Of a DNA stretch of 64,000 nt, positions 53,187-63,027 are shown one piece after another (position 1 is the stretch's first letter; every line of letters begins with the position of its first letter). Location: positions 186,001-250,000 of the forward strand of contig NZ_JACIJC010000005.1 of assembly GCF_014199215.1 (NCBI RefSeq), read 5' to 3'. Both the position numbers and the translations under genes were made by a program. This DNA comes from Sphingobium boeckii. GTDB taxonomy: Bacteria > Pseudomonadota > Alphaproteobacteria > Sphingomonadales > Sphingomonadaceae. Under the pieces are notes generated by a model that did not search any database, was not told the DNA's origin, and saw only the letters and a list, made by a program, of their open reading frames with translations.

Positions 53187-53621
53187 ATGAAAAACCTCTA
53201 TCTGATCGCCAGCCTCTCTGGCCAGCGCATCGCCTTCGATGTGGCGTGCGTCGATTCCGTGGTGAATGTCGCCGCGATCACACCCGCGCCGCTCGCGCCG
53301 CCGCATGTGTGCGGGCTGGCAGCGTTGCGCAGTCGGGTGATCACCATGATCGACTGCCGCACCGCATTGGCGCTGGACTCCGGGCCGAAGCCCGATGTGA
53401 AGCGGACGATCGTCGTCAATCTAGATGGCCATCAATATGGCCTGATCGTGGACCAGGTGGAGGATGTGTGCGCGATTGCGGGCGGAACCGCGCCGGTGCG
53501 CGCGCGGCTGGGCAAAGGCTGGGCACGCGCCGCTATCGGCATGTTGGATCATGAAGGACAATCCATCCTTCTGCTCGATCCCGCGGTCGTGGTTTCGGGC
53601 AGCGTGGCCGTGGGCGCATAA
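53187..53621 (+). CDS. cheW: Chemotaxis coupling protein CheW
   Basis: A 144-residue SH3-like CheW protein that bridges receptors and CheA. It starts 5 bp after the cheA stop. The fold is seen as YLIASLSGQRIAFDVACVDSVVNV, PHVCGLAALRSRVITMIDCRTALAL and a C-terminal GMLDHEGQSILLLDP. No chemoreceptor gene is in the window. Confidence 0.93.
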   Translation: MKNLYLIASLSGQRIAFDVACVDSVVNVAAITPAPLAPPHVCGLAALRSRVITMIDCRTALALDSGPKPDVKRTIVVNLDGHQYGLIVDQVEDVCAIAGGTAPVRARLGKGWARAAIGMLDHEGQSILLLDPAVVVSGSVAVGA

Positions 53622-53691
53622 TTTGGCCTTAACGGGACGCTTACCCTTCCGTTCTATACAGTGTGTAACACTCCGTTGAGGCAGCCCCATA

Positions 53692-54060
53692 ATGTCCAAG
53701 AAATGTCTGGTCGTCGATGACTCCAAGGTCATCCGCAAGGTTGCCCGTCACATTCTCGAAACGATGAATTTCACGGTGGATGAGGCCGTGGATGGGCGCG
53801 ATGCGCTCGCCCAATGCCTGCATATGCCACCCGATGTGATCCTGCTCGATTGGAACATGCCGGTGATGAGCGGGATGGAGTTTCTGCGGGCGCTGAGGGA
53901 GAGCGATCTGCCGGTGCGGCCCAAGGTTGTCTTCTGCACCACCGAAAACGGGCTTGGCCATATCCGCGCCGCGATCGAGGCGGGCGCGGACGAATATGTC
54001 ATGAAGCCGTTCGATCGCGAAACGCTGGAAAGCAAATTGCAGATCGTCGGCATGGCTTGA
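53692..54060 (+). CDS. cheY: Chemotaxis response regulator CheY
   Basis: A 122-residue single-domain receiver. The acidic pair is Asp9-Asp10 (VVDDSKVIR), the phosphorylation site Asp53 in LLDWNMPVMSGMEF, followed by the switch region FCTTENG and KPFDRETLESKL. It lies 70 bp after cheW with a small palindrome AGTGT-GTA-ACACT (53660-53672) in the gap, and precedes cheB. Confidence 0.95.
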   Translation: MSKKCLVVDDSKVIRKVARHILETMNFTVDEAVDGRDALAQCLHMPPDVILLDWNMPVMSGMEFLRALRESDLPVRPKVVFCTTENGLGHIRAAIEAGADEYVMKPFDRETLESKLQIVGMA

Positions 54061-54072
54061 GGCGGCGAGTTT

Positions 54073-55179
54073 ATGGGCGGCGCGCTTATCATTGAGAATC
54101 GCGGGTCCTCTGATGGGGCGGCCCGCAGGATAAGACTGCTCATCGTCGATGATTCAGCGGTGGCGCGCGCCGTGTTGGCTCGGATGGTGTCCCAAAATCC
54201 GGCATTCGAGATCGTGGATGCCGTGTCCAGCGCGCGCGAAGCGCTGGCGCTGCTCGAGCGCGAGACCGTCGACGTCATCCTGCTCGATATCGAAATGCCC
54301 GGTCGCACGGGGATCTCGGCGCTGCCCGACCTGATCGACAAGAGCCGCGGCGCACGCGTTCTGATCGTATCGGCGCTGGCCGAGGATGGTGCCGCCGCCA
54401 CGGTGGAAGCACTCACGCTGGGGGCTGCGGATACGCTCGCCAAGCCGGGGCGGGGCACGTTCAGCGGCAAATTCTCCGAAATATTGTGTGAACGCCTGAT
54501 CCGGCTCGGGCAATCCGACATGGGGCAGGGGATGATCCGTAACCGCGCGCCGGATCATCGCGAGGTGCCGATCACTCCTGCCGCCCCCCATATCAAGCGT
54601 GGCGCGGTGGCGTGCGTGGCAATCGGGGCGTCCACGGGCGGATTGCACGCCATCGCCGAATTCTTCAAGCATCTGCCCGCCGATTTTACGGCCCCCATTC
54701 TGATCACCCAGCATTTGCCGGCGGTGTTCATGCCCTTTTTCGCACGTCAGATCGAAACCGGATCGGGGCGCAGAGCAATGGTGGCGCGTGACGGGATGGC
54801 GCTCGAACCGGGGCTGATCCATATCGCCCCGGGCGATGCCCATCTGTGCCTGCATCGTAGCGGCGATCGTGTGTTCGTGCGCCTGAGCCGCGTCAAGGCG
54901 GTTTCCGGTTGTCTGCCCTCGGTCGATCCCATGTTCGTATCGGTTGCAGACATATTCGGCGATCGCGCCGTGGGCGTGGTGCTGAGCGGCATGGGCAGGG
55001 ATGGCACGATCGGTGCCGCGGACATGGCCGCCAAGGGCGCTGAACTGCTGGCGCAGGATGTGGAGACATCGGTGGTGTGGGGGATGCCCGGCAGCATCGC
55101 GAAGGCCGGGCTGGCCACCGGGGTGATGACTCCTGGCGCGATCGCCCGCCATATCGGGCAGCGCGCGGTGCGGGCGTGA
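54073..55179 (+). CDS. cheB: Chemotaxis methylesterase CheB
   Basis: A 368-residue two-domain protein: receiver with Asp72 (VILLDIEMPGRTG) and a methylesterase domain with Ser187 (GASTGGLHAI), His214 (ITQHLPAVFM) and the Asp in VVLSGMGRDGTIGAADM. It demethylates and deamidates chemoreceptors. The stop overlaps the cheR start (GTGA). Confidence 0.95.
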   Translation: MGGALIIENRGSSDGAARRIRLLIVDDSAVARAVLARMVSQNPAFEIVDAVSSAREALALLERETVDVILLDIEMPGRTGISALPDLIDKSRGARVLIVSALAEDGAAATVEALTLGAADTLAKPGRGTFSGKFSEILCERLIRLGQSDMGQGMIRNRAPDHREVPITPAAPHIKRGAVACVAIGASTGGLHAIAEFFKHLPADFTAPILITQHLPAVFMPFFARQIETGSGRRAMVARDGMALEPGLIHIAPGDAHLCLHRSGDRVFVRLSRVKAVSGCLPSVDPMFVSVADIFGDRAVGVVLSGMGRDGTIGAADMAAKGAELLAQDVETSVVWGMPGSIAKAGLATGVMTPGAIARHIGQRAVRA

Positions 55180-56024
55180 GTCAAAGCGCGGGTTCGCTCC
55201 GTATCCTGGCGGGGCTGCTCGAAGCGCGCACGGGGCAGCAACTGGCCACCAGCCGGGTGTGGCGGATTGAGACCTCGTTGAGGCCGCTGGTGCGCGAACG
55301 CGGATTCGCGTCGATCGACCAGCTTGCGAGCGAGGTGCTGACGGGCCGCCAGCCCGATCTGGTCGATCGCGTGATCGATGCCCTGCTGAATAACGAGACC
55401 TTCTTTTTCCGCGATCATGGCGTGTTCCAGCTTGTCGACAGCCAGGCGCTCGAGATGCTGCGCGCTGCGCGTCAGGCCAAACAGCGCTTGCGGATATGGT
55501 GCGCCGGCTGCTCCACTGGGCAGGAAGCCTATTCGCTGGCGATGATGATCGCGGATGATGCCGCGCGATGGGCCGGATGGACGGTCGATATCGTGGCGAC
55601 CGACATTTCCGGCGGTGCGATCGCGCGCGCGCAGGCGGGCATCTATTCGCAATTCGAGATCCAGCGCGGCCTGCCGATCAGGATGATGGTCAATTGGTTC
55701 GATCAAGATGGCGAGACCTGGGCGGCCAAGCGCGATCTGAAGCGCAAAGTGCAGTTCCGTCGCCACAATGTATTGGATCACCCCCCGGTGCCGGGGCGGT
55801 TCGATCTGATCCTGTGCCGCAATGTGTTGCTGTATTTTCCCGCGCCGGTGCGGACGCGCGCGTTCGATCGGCTGCACAGCGCCATCGAACCCGATGGCGT
55901 GCTGATGCTGGGTGCCGGCGAAACCGTGCTGGGGCAGACGGACAAATTCATCTCCGAACGCGAATTGCGCGGGCTTTATCGCCCGGGTGGCGTGGCGCGC
56001 GCGCGCGCCGGAAAAGCCGCCTGA
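55176..56024 (+). CDS. cheR: Chemotaxis receptor methyltransferase CheR
   Basis: A 282-residue SAM methyltransferase that methylates receptor glutamates. An N-terminal helical domain leads to LLNNETFFFRD, the SAM motif IWCAGCSTGQEAYSLAMM and the FDLILCRNVLLYF motif. It starts with GTG 55176 overlapping cheB by 4 bp; the frame upstream to 55077 is a shadow. It completes the che operon. Confidence 0.95.
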   Translation: MSQSAGSLRILAGLLEARTGQQLATSRVWRIETSLRPLVRERGFASIDQLASEVLTGRQPDLVDRVIDALLNNETFFFRDHGVFQLVDSQALEMLRAARQAKQRLRIWCAGCSTGQEAYSLAMMIADDAARWAGWTVDIVATDISGGAIARAQAGIYSQFEIQRGLPIRMMVNWFDQDGETWAAKRDLKRKVQFRRHNVLDHPPVPGRFDLILCRNVLLYFPAPVRTRAFDRLHSAIEPDGVLMLGAGETVLGQTDKFISERELRGLYRPGGVARARAGKAA

Positions 56025-56065
56025 ACGGGGCTGACGCAACGGGCGGGCGCGGCTATGGGCGGATC

Positions 56066-56959
56066 GTGACCATAAAAACCGCCCCCGGATTCGATACGCG
56101 CGATATCCTCGTGGCGATCATGATGAATGTGCTGTGGGGGCTCAATATCATCGCCGTGAAAATGGGCGTCGCGGCGATCGGCCCCTTTACGGCGGCGACG
56201 CTGCGCCAGGCGATCGTCTTCGTGATCTGCGCCAGCGCGCTCCGGATCGTTCCCGGCAAGATGCGCGAGCTGATCGGCCTGGGCGTTCTTTCCGGCGCGC
56301 TCTTTTATGTCTTCATCAACGCATCGGTGGCGGTGGCGGACAATCTGAGCGCGCTGGCGATCGCGGGGCAGGTGGGCGTGCCCTTCTCGCTGATCCTGGG
56401 CGTCGTGTTTCTGGGCGAAAAGATCCATCGCACCCGGATCATCGGCATGGCGCTCTCTTTCGCCGGGATCGCGATGCTGCTTTTCGATCCCGCCGTGCTC
56501 GACGAACTGCCGGGATTGATGCTCACGGCGTGCGGCAGTTTCATCTGGGCGGTCTCGTCGCTGGTCCAGCGGCGGCTGCGGGGCGTGCCGGTTGTCACCA
56601 TTTATGCTTGGATGGGGCTGGTCGGCACATTGTGCCTCGCGCCGCTCGCCTGGATCTTCGAACCCGAACATGTCCGCGCGCTGCCCGATGTGCCCTTGCG
56701 ATCGTTCGCCTGGGTGGTGTTTTCGGCGATCGGCTCCACCATGCTGGGGCATGGCGCCATGTCATGGCTGCTCCAGCGCCATCCGATCAGCGCCGTGACC
56801 CCGCTGACGCTGGCCAGCCCTATCATTTCCGTCATCGTCGCGTCGCTTTTCTTTGCCACGCCGCTTACGCCGCTTATGATCGCGGGCGGGACAATCGCGC
56901 TCGTGGGGGTGGCGATCGTCACGATCCGCACGGCACGGGCGAAGGAGAGACAGGTTTGA
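56066..56959 (+). CDS. EamA/DMT-family transporter
   Basis: A 297-residue inner-membrane protein with ten hydrophobic helices in two EamA repeats (NVLWGLNIIAVKMG; FFATPLTPLMIAGGTIALVG). DMT-family carriers export amino acids or other metabolites; substrate unknown. It starts with GTG 56066 and its stop overlaps the next start (TTGA). Confidence 0.88.
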   Translation: MTIKTAPGFDTRDILVAIMMNVLWGLNIIAVKMGVAAIGPFTAATLRQAIVFVICASALRIVPGKMRELIGLGVLSGALFYVFINASVAVADNLSALAIAGQVGVPFSLILGVVFLGEKIHRTRIIGMALSFAGIAMLLFDPAVLDELPGLMLTACGSFIWAVSSLVQRRLRGVPVVTIYAWMGLVGTLCLAPLAWIFEPEHVRALPDVPLRSFAWVVFSAIGSTMLGHGAMSWLLQRHPISAVTPLTLASPIISVIVASLFFATPLTPLMIAGGTIALVGVAIVTIRTARAKERQV

Positions 56960-57648
56960 AGGATATCATCGAGCGCCCATCGCCCAATTTCGACGAGCGC
57001 GCGCTGCCCGTATCGATGATCGTTCTTCACTATACAGGCATGGAAGATGCCGAATCCGCGATCGAACGCCTTTGCGATCCCGCATGGGCGGTATCCGCCC
57101 ATTATGTGGTGCTCGAGGATGGCCAGGTGATCCGCATGGTGCCCGAGGACAAGCGCGCGCGCCATGCCGGCATCTCGCACTGGCGCGGGATCAGCGACGT
57201 GAACAGCGCCTCCATCGGCATCGAGATCGTCAATCCCGGCCATGACTATGGCTATCGGGAATTTCCCGAGGCGCAGATCGAAGCCGTCATCCGGCTCGTC
57301 TCCGACATCAAGGAACGCCATGCGATCACGCGCGGCAATATCGTGGGCCATTCCGATGTCGCGCCCGCCCGCAAGCGCGATCCGGGCGAACTCTTTCCCT
57401 GGAGCCGGCTGGCCAGGCTCCGCCTCGCGCTGCCCCGGCCCACCAAGAATCTGATGGACCCGGAATGGACCGAAGGCGGCTTCCTGCTGGCGCTGGAGCG
57501 CTTTGGCTATGAAGTGACGGAGCGGATGGCGGCCATCATGGCGTTCCAGCGCCGCTTTCGCCCCGAGCTGATCGATGGCGAGATCGATGGCGAATGCCGC
57601 GCGATCCTGCTCGCCTTGCTGCTGCCCAAGCCGCAGGGGGATGACTGA
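56956..57648 (+). CDS. N-acetylmuramoyl-L-alanine amidase (AmpD-like)
   Basis: A 230-residue amidase_2-domain enzyme that cleaves the lactyl-amide bond of muropeptides. The zinc ligands lie in IVLHYTGM, GHSDVAPARKRDPGELFPW and a YREFPEAQ segment; the C-terminal ~50 residues look like a short peptidoglycan-binding motif (FQRRFRPELIDGEIDGE). It starts with TTG 56956 after AAGGAGAGACAGGT and overlaps the EamA stop. Length and lack of signal peptide suggest a cytoplasmic AmpD role. Confidence 0.9.
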   Translation: MKDIIERPSPNFDERALPVSMIVLHYTGMEDAESAIERLCDPAWAVSAHYVVLEDGQVIRMVPEDKRARHAGISHWRGISDVNSASIGIEIVNPGHDYGYREFPEAQIEAVIRLVSDIKERHAITRGNIVGHSDVAPARKRDPGELFPWSRLARLRLALPRPTKNLMDPEWTEGGFLLALERFGYEVTERMAAIMAFQRRFRPELIDGEIDGECRAILLALLLPKPQGDD

Positions 57649-57676
57649 CGGCGATTATGGCTCTAAGGCACGCCGG

Positions 57677-58057
<381 letters not shown>

Positions 58058-58136
58058 CAATTTATTGAGGATTGCTCGCGGCTTACGCGCGTTAATCCGT
58101 GTTGCGTCGCGCGCCGGTAATGATAATGCGAAGCGC

Positions 58137-59993
58137 ATGACGGGGGACAAGCTATCCTGGCGGGCGTTATGGCCCATCCTGCTCGGCTTTGCCGTGTTGA
58201 CGGGGATGGTCGGCGCGAGCCTGTGGCTGGCGCGCGGCCAGGAAGCGGCCGGCGTCGAAGCGGGGCGGTTGTTCGACTATCAGGCGTCCCTGCTGGAAGC
58301 GCTGTCCGCCACCAAGGATGCCGAAATCGGCCAGCGCGGCTATGTGTTGACCGGCGCGCCTACCTATCTGGCACCCTATGAATCGGGCGCTTCGCGCGCC
58401 GGGGCCGCGCTGGACGATATCGCCCGGCACGGCGGGACGCATGGCGTTGCGGTGGCGGCCGCGTTGAGGCCGCTGGTCAACGCCAAAATGGCCGAGATGC
58501 GCGACACCGTGGCGCTGACGGCCAAGGGCGATCATATCGGCGCGCTGGCGATCGTGCGATCGGACCGCGGCATGGCGATCATGGACCGCATTCGCGCCAC
58601 CGTGGGATCCGAAGTGCGCGCCACGCGCGCGCGTCTCGAAGCGAGCCGCACCGCCGCCGCAATGCAGGCTCAGGCGCTCAATGTCGGCTTGGTCGCTGGT
58701 CTGCTGGTGGTGCTGCTCACCGCCTATTTCTGGATCCGCTCCAGCCGCCAGCAATTGATCGGGATGAGGGCCGCGCGGGATGAAGCGCGCATCACCTATA
58801 ATGCGCTGCGCAGCGAGAATACGGCGCGCGAAGCGGCCGAGGGCCAGGTGCGCCAGATGCAGAAGATGGAATCCATCGGGCAGTTGACTGGCGGCATCGC
58901 GCATGATTTCAACAATATGCTGGCGATCGTGATCGGCAATCTCGATCTGGCCGCGCGCCGGATCGAAAGCGATCCCAAGAAGGCGCTCCGCTCGATCGCC
59001 GGGGCGCAGGAAGGCGCGGAACGCGCGGCGACGCTCACCGCACGGCTGCTGGCCTTCTCGCGACAGCAGCCGCTCGCGCCCGAAGCGCTGGACGCCAACA
59101 AGCTGGTCACCTCCATGTCCGAATTGCTCCGGCGCACGCTGGACGAGCAGGTGCCGATCGAAACCGTGCTGGCCGGCGGCCTCTGGCGCACGATGGCAGA
59201 CGCCGGGCAGCTCGAAAACGCCATCGTCAATCTGGCGGTGAATGCGCGCGATGCGATGCCCGATGGCGGCAAGCTGACGATCGAGACGGCAAATGCCCAT
59301 CTCGATGACGCCTATGCCGCCTCGCGCGCCGAAGTGACGCCCGGCCAATATGTGCTGATCTGCGTGAGCGATACCGGGACCGGCATGGCACCCGAGGTGA
59401 TCGAACGCGCCTTCGATCCGTTTTTCACCACCAAGGCCGTGGGCAAGGGCACGGGGCTGGGGCTGAGCCAGGTCTTCGGCTTCGTCAAGCAATCCGGCGG
59501 CCATATCGCCATCTATTCGGAAGTGGGCGATGGCACCACGATCAAGATGTATCTCCCGCGCGCGTTCGGCACGGTCGATGCCGCCCGGCCGGCGGAGAGC
59601 GAAGATGACGTGCCGCGCGGCCGCACCGAGGAGGTGATCCTGGTGGTCGAGGATGAAGAGCGCGTGCGCCATTTTGCCGTCGATGCGCTGCGGGAACTGG
59701 GTTACACCACGGTCTCCGCGGGATCGGGCGCGGAAGCGCTGAAAATCCTGGCCGAGCAGCCGAGCGTGGCGATGCTGTTCACCGATGTCGTGATGCCGGA
59801 AATGGACGGCCGCCGTCTGGTGGAGGCCGCCAAGATCGACCGGCCCGGCCTGAAAGTGGTCTACACCACGGGCTATACGCGCAACGCTGTGGTCCATAAT
59901 GGACGGCTGGATGCCGGCGTCAATCTGCTCGCCAAACCCTATTCGATCGCCCAACTCGCCCGCAAGATCAGGGGCGCGCTCGACGAGATATAG
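58137..59993 (+). CDS. CHASE3-type hybrid histidine kinase
   Basis: A 618-residue membrane sensor. TM1 (~12-31), a ~150-residue CHASE3 sensor (ATKDAEIGQRGYVLTGAPTY is the signature), TM2 (~183-200), a coiled coil, HisKA with His256 (QLTGGIAHDFNNMLAI), HATPase (NLAVNARDAMPDGGKL) and a C-terminal receiver with Asp550 (LFTDVVMPEMDG). Such proteins work in general stress or phyllosphere responses in sphingomonads; partners are not here. ATG 58137 clears the rnpB gene. Confidence 0.92.
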   Translation: MTGDKLSWRALWPILLGFAVLTGMVGASLWLARGQEAAGVEAGRLFDYQASLLEALSATKDAEIGQRGYVLTGAPTYLAPYESGASRAGAALDDIARHGGTHGVAVAAALRPLVNAKMAEMRDTVALTAKGDHIGALAIVRSDRGMAIMDRIRATVGSEVRATRARLEASRTAAAMQAQALNVGLVAGLLVVLLTAYFWIRSSRQQLIGMRAARDEARITYNALRSENTAREAAEGQVRQMQKMESIGQLTGGIAHDFNNMLAIVIGNLDLAARRIESDPKKALRSIAGAQEGAERAATLTARLLAFSRQQPLAPEALDANKLVTSMSELLRRTLDEQVPIETVLAGGLWRTMADAGQLENAIVNLAVNARDAMPDGGKLTIETANAHLDDAYAASRAEVTPGQYVLICVSDTGTGMAPEVIERAFDPFFTTKAVGKGTGLGLSQVFGFVKQSGGHIAIYSEVGDGTTIKMYLPRAFGTVDAARPAESEDDVPRGRTEEVILVVEDEERVRHFAVDALRELGYTTVSAGSGAEALKILAEQPSVAMLFTDVVMPEMDGRRLVEAAKIDRPGLKVVYTTGYTRNAVVHNGRLDAGVNLLAKPYSIAQLARKIRGALDEI

Positions 59994-60091
59994 GCGGTGC
60001 GCCTCGCGATATCGTTACGGCTGCGGCCATGGCTTTACACTGTGGCAACAAAGCGTCAGGTTGCGCGATCTGGCAAACAGGGAGCCTCATC

Positions 60092-60691
60092 ATGAGCATA
60101 GTCGATCGCGCGAAGAATATCCTGCTGACCCCGAAGACCGAATGGCCGATCATCGCTGCCGAACCGGCGACGACGGGCAGCATCATGACCTATGCCGCCA
60201 TTCTTGGTCTGATCCCCTTGCTCGGCTCTCTTCTGGCCGGCCTGCTTTTTACCGGCAGCATCGGGCTCGGCTTCAATTTCATCCTGATTTCCGGACTCGT
60301 CAGCTATGCCATCGGGCTTGGTATCCTGTTTCTCATGGGGATCATCGCTTCGGCGCTGTCGCCCAGCTTTGACGGGCAGAAGGACCAGATCGCCGGCCTC
60401 AAGCTGATCGTTTATGCGGCGACCCCGGTCTATGTGGCGGGCATATTGAACATCGTGCCGGGCCTGAACGTCATCGCCGCGATCGCCGGCCTCGCCTATG
60501 GCATCTATCTGATCTATCTGGGTTCCGGCCCCGTCCTCGGCATTCCGGCGGTGAAGACCGGCGGCTTCACCGCCGTGGTGGTGGTGATCTGGATCGTGCT
60601 GCAGATGGTGATCTCCGGCATCATCCTGGCGGCGGTGATGAGCGCGATCTTTGGCGGCATGATGCTGGGCGGCGCGGCGCTGGCGGGCTGA
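60092..60691 (+). CDS. YIP1-family membrane protein
   Basis: A 199-residue protein with five hydrophobic helices starting at MTYAAILGLIPLLGSLLAG, preceded by the family N-terminus MSIVDRAKNILLTPKTEW. It matches YIP1-type small membrane proteins of bacteria, function unknown. ATG 60092 has GGAG nearby; the codons upstream to 60029 are not protein-like. Confidence 0.85.
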   Translation: MSIVDRAKNILLTPKTEWPIIAAEPATTGSIMTYAAILGLIPLLGSLLAGLLFTGSIGLGFNFILISGLVSYAIGLGILFLMGIIASALSPSFDGQKDQIAGLKLIVYAATPVYVAGILNIVPGLNVIAAIAGLAYGIYLIYLGSGPVLGIPAVKTGGFTAVVVVIWIVLQMVISGIILAAVMSAIFGGMMLGGAALAG

Positions 60692-60764
60692 TCAGCCCGG
60701 ATTTCCGGCAAATAAATGACGGCGGCCCTTTGCGCTTTGCGCGGGGGCCGCTACATCGGGGGGA

Positions 60765-61295
60765 ATGGCACGTTCCTCCTCCCGATCCTCCGACTGGGGC
60801 TTTCCCCGCTGGCGCGGCTATGAATCCTCGCGCGAGGCGGTGAAAATCCGGCTGTGCGACCGGCATAATTGCGACAAGCCGGGCGATCGCCCTGCGCCCA
60901 AATCCCCCAACAGCCCCGATCGCTGGTATTTCTGCGAGGAACATGCCGGCGAATATAATCGCAATTGGGATTATTTCGAAGGCCTCTCAGCCGAGGAGGC
61001 CGCCGCGCGCGAAGCCAATGAGCGTCGTGACGCCGCCGGCTTCGAAGCCTCGCGTCACTATGGCTGGGGTGGTCCGGGAGACGGCAGCCGCTCGCGTGAC
61101 GAGCTTCATGCGCTCAAGGCCCTCGATCTGGACGATGAAGCCGATTTCGAAGCGGTGAAGAAAGCCTGGCGCACGCTCGCCAAGGAAAATCACCCCGATG
61201 TGAAGCCCGGTGATGCGATGGCCGCCGTCCGCTTCCAATCCGTGCAGGCCGCCTATGAGGTGCTCCGCTCTGCCGAGGAACGGCGGCCGCGTTGA
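60765..61295 (+). CDS. J-domain protein
   Basis: A 176-residue cytoplasmic protein. The N-terminal half has a small Cys motif (CDRHNCDKPG, CEEHAGEYN) and the C-terminal ~60 residues are a DnaJ-like J domain with HPD (KENHPDVKPGD), which would stimulate a Hsp70. It overlaps the following gene by 4 bp (TTGA). Confidence 0.9.
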   Translation: MARSSSRSSDWGFPRWRGYESSREAVKIRLCDRHNCDKPGDRPAPKSPNSPDRWYFCEEHAGEYNRNWDYFEGLSAEEAAAREANERRDAAGFEASRHYGWGGPGDGSRSRDELHALKALDLDDEADFEAVKKAWRTLAKENHPDVKPGDAMAAVRFQSVQAAYEVLRSAEERRPR

Positions 61296-61594
61296 ACCGC
61301 CATATCCGGGCCGACTGGGAGACCGCGCTGCTGGTCTGCCGCAAATGCTCGAAAAAGCTGGATGGCGGCTTCGGCCTCAAGGGCAAGACGCCGCTCGCCA
61401 AGGCCTTGAAGAAGGAACTCGGTGCCAAGGGTGGCCGAAAATCCAAAATCGGCATCGTCGAGGTGAAATGCCTCGGCATCTGCCCCAAACATGCGGTGAC
61501 CCTGATCGACGCGCGCAAAAGCCGGGATTGGCTGATCGTGAAGCAGGGGACGGATGCGGGGGAATTGGTGGCGGAATTGGGGTTGAAGGGGTAG
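61292..61594 (+). CDS. Thioredoxin-like [2Fe-2S] ferredoxin
   Basis: A 100-residue protein with Cys16-Cys19 (LVCRKCSKK) and two later cysteines (VKCLGICPKHAV), the four ligands of thioredoxin-like ferredoxins. It starts with TTG 61292 overlapping the J-domain gene stop. Its redox partner is unknown. Confidence 0.85.
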   Translation: MNRHIRADWETALLVCRKCSKKLDGGFGLKGKTPLAKALKKELGAKGGRKSKIGIVEVKCLGICPKHAVTLIDARKSRDWLIVKQGTDAGELVAELGLKG

Positions 61595-61615
61595 GATCAG
61601 CCCTTATTCCATTGG

Positions 61616-61689
61616 CCGTTTGTCCCGAGCGTAGTCGAGGGACGCAGTCATCTGCCCCAACGTGTATCGACTGCGCTCGACACAAACGG
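61616..61689. repeat. 74-bp palindromic repeat, TTTGTCCCGAGCG class, copy 3
   Basis: The left arm CCGTTTGTCCCGAGCGTAGT is identical to that of copy 1 (30975-31048) and the element has the same 74-bp length; the right arm CTGCGCTCGACACAAACGG differs at three bases. It lies between convergent genes. Confidence 0.88.
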
Positions 61690-61695
61690 TTTTCT

Positions 61696-62118
61696 TTAAG
61701 CTACCTGCCCTCGGTAACGCTCCGCCGTTTCCCGGATAAGTGCGATCATGTTCGGGATGCCCTGCGTCCGGTTGGAACTGAGCTGGTTCTTCAGATCGAA
61801 CGGTGCCAGTTCGCTCTCGATATCAGCGGCAAGGATCTCGGGGGCGGTGCGATCCTGTACGATCTGCAGGATCAGCGCGATGATGCCCTTGGTGATCGCC
61901 GCATTGCTGTCCGCCAGGAAATGGAGCCGGTCGCCCTGCTGCATGGGATAGACCCAGACCGAGGCGGAGCATCCGCGCACGAGCGTGGCGTCGGTCTTCA
62001 GCGCATCGGGCATGGCGTCCAGCGTGCGACCCAGATCGATCAACAGGCGATAGCGGTCATCGGCGTCCAGAAATTCATATTCGTCGCGCAGATCGGAGAG
62101 GGAAGGGCTGTCGGTCAT
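61696..62118 (-). CDS. sufE: SufE-family sulfur acceptor
   Basis: A 140-residue protein with the conserved Cys50 in LVRGCSASVWVYP, which takes the persulfide from SufS/CsdA-type cysteine desulfurase. Length and motif fit SufE. The suf genes are not in the window. Start ATG 62118. Confidence 0.93.
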   Translation of the reverse strand: MTDSPSLSDLRDEYEFLDADDRYRLLIDLGRTLDAMPDALKTDATLVRGCSASVWVYPMQQGDRLHFLADSNAAITKGIIALILQIVQDRTAPEILAADIESELAPFDLKNQLSSNRTQGIPNMIALIRETAERYRGQVA

Positions 62119-62248
62119 CCGCCGCGCTTAGCGGGGGGCGGGGGCAGGGGCAATGTCTGGAGGATTTTGAGGGGCGTCAAATGCCGCTCGGGTGAGTCTG
62201 TCAAAACCTCTTCCTCTATCTTCCTTCCACGCCTTTGTGGAGCGGCCG

Positions 62249-62341
62249 GGGGTGGTTCTTCTTCTTTCGTAGATTCTTGGAACCAGAAGAAGAAAGAAGC
62301 TGCCACCCCCAACCCCTCCAGCAAGGGCTGAAGGGGAGTTA
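62249..62341. repeat. Imperfect palindromes upstream of sufE
   Basis: GGGGGTGG (62249-62256) plus a TTCTTCTTTC arm pairs with AAGAAGAAAGAAG and CCACCCCC (ending 62311). Next to it, AACCCCTCCAGC (62312-62323) and GCTGAAGGGGAGTT (62328-62341) form a second inverted repeat. A half-site of the CTTCGACAGG class follows at 62354. The 278-bp gap holds no convincing gene. Confidence 0.5.
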
Positions 62342-62396
62342 GAAAGAGCAGGGCTTCGACAGGTTCAGCCTGAACGGGGTGGGAATGATGTGGCGC

Positions 62397-62630
62397 TCAA
62401 AGATCCACGCCGGCAGCGATTGCTTCCAGTTTGCGGATGCGTTCCTTCAAATCCGCCACTTCGATCCGCGATCCTGCGGAGGGCGTGGCGCTTTCCAATC
62501 GGGTCTGCTGCAGTTCAGCGCGTTTCAGCTCCAGCCAACCGCGCCATCCGCGCAGCGAGGCCAAAGCGATGATGCCGATCGCAGCGAGGCTGCTCATGGC
62601 GATGGTCAGGGCGATATATGGGTCAGTCAT
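62397..62630 (-). CDS. Small membrane protein of the psp cluster
   Basis: A 77-residue protein with one N-terminal helix (YIALTIAMSSLAAIGIIALA) and a C-terminal coiled coil (RIEVADLKERIRKLEAIAAG). It resembles PspB in layout but without its sequence. It is last in the cluster, 33 bp after the gene at 62664. Confidence 0.75.
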   Translation of the reverse strand: MTDPYIALTIAMSSLAAIGIIALASLRGWRGWLELKRAELQQTRLESATPSAGSRIEVADLKERIRKLEAIAAGVDL

Positions 62631-62663
62631 TGGTCTTCCCCGTCTTTCCTGTTGCGGTCGGGT

Positions 62664-62915
62664 TTACACCCGGTCCTTGTCGCGCAGCTTTTCGATCTCG
62701 CGATCCAGGCTGCTGGTGCTGTCTGTTGCCAGGCGCTCAAGAACGGCGATCCGCTCCTTCAACTGCCTGATCTCGTCCTTCATCCGGCCTGCGTCGGGAT
62801 CACGCGGGATGACATCATTGCCATGCCCGTCCCGGTTCATGTGGCGGCGGTTGCTGATCACCTTGCCGATCGTGACGATGGCGATGATCAGGACGACCAT
62901 TTCAAATGGGTTCAT
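62664..62915 (-). CDS. PspB-like small membrane protein
   Basis: An 83-residue protein: one N-terminal helix (EMVVLIIAIVTIGKVIS), a charged stretch and a coiled coil (MKDEIRQLKERIAVLERLATD). The layout matches PspB, of which a clear copy lies at 63445. It is probably co-transcribed with pspC and may be a paralogue working in the same membrane-stress complex. Confidence 0.75.
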   Translation of the reverse strand: MNPFEMVVLIIAIVTIGKVISNRRHMNRDGHGNDVIPRDPDAGRMKDEIRQLKERIAVLERLATDSTSSLDREIEKLRDKDRV

Positions 62916-63027
62916 TTCGAATTCTCCCTGAATTCTAAAATCGGTTGATTTGGCCCGTCAGGGCATTTGTACGAAAGCGACGCCATTTTTCGACCAGAGG
63001 CCTGCACTCTTCGATCAACGTCAGCCT

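Noticed and set aside
62115-62324. A 69-codon minus-strand ORF ahead of sufE
   Set aside because: It runs through a palindromic repeat and consists of low-complexity Pro/Glu/Arg; a 4-bp overlap with sufE is probably chance.
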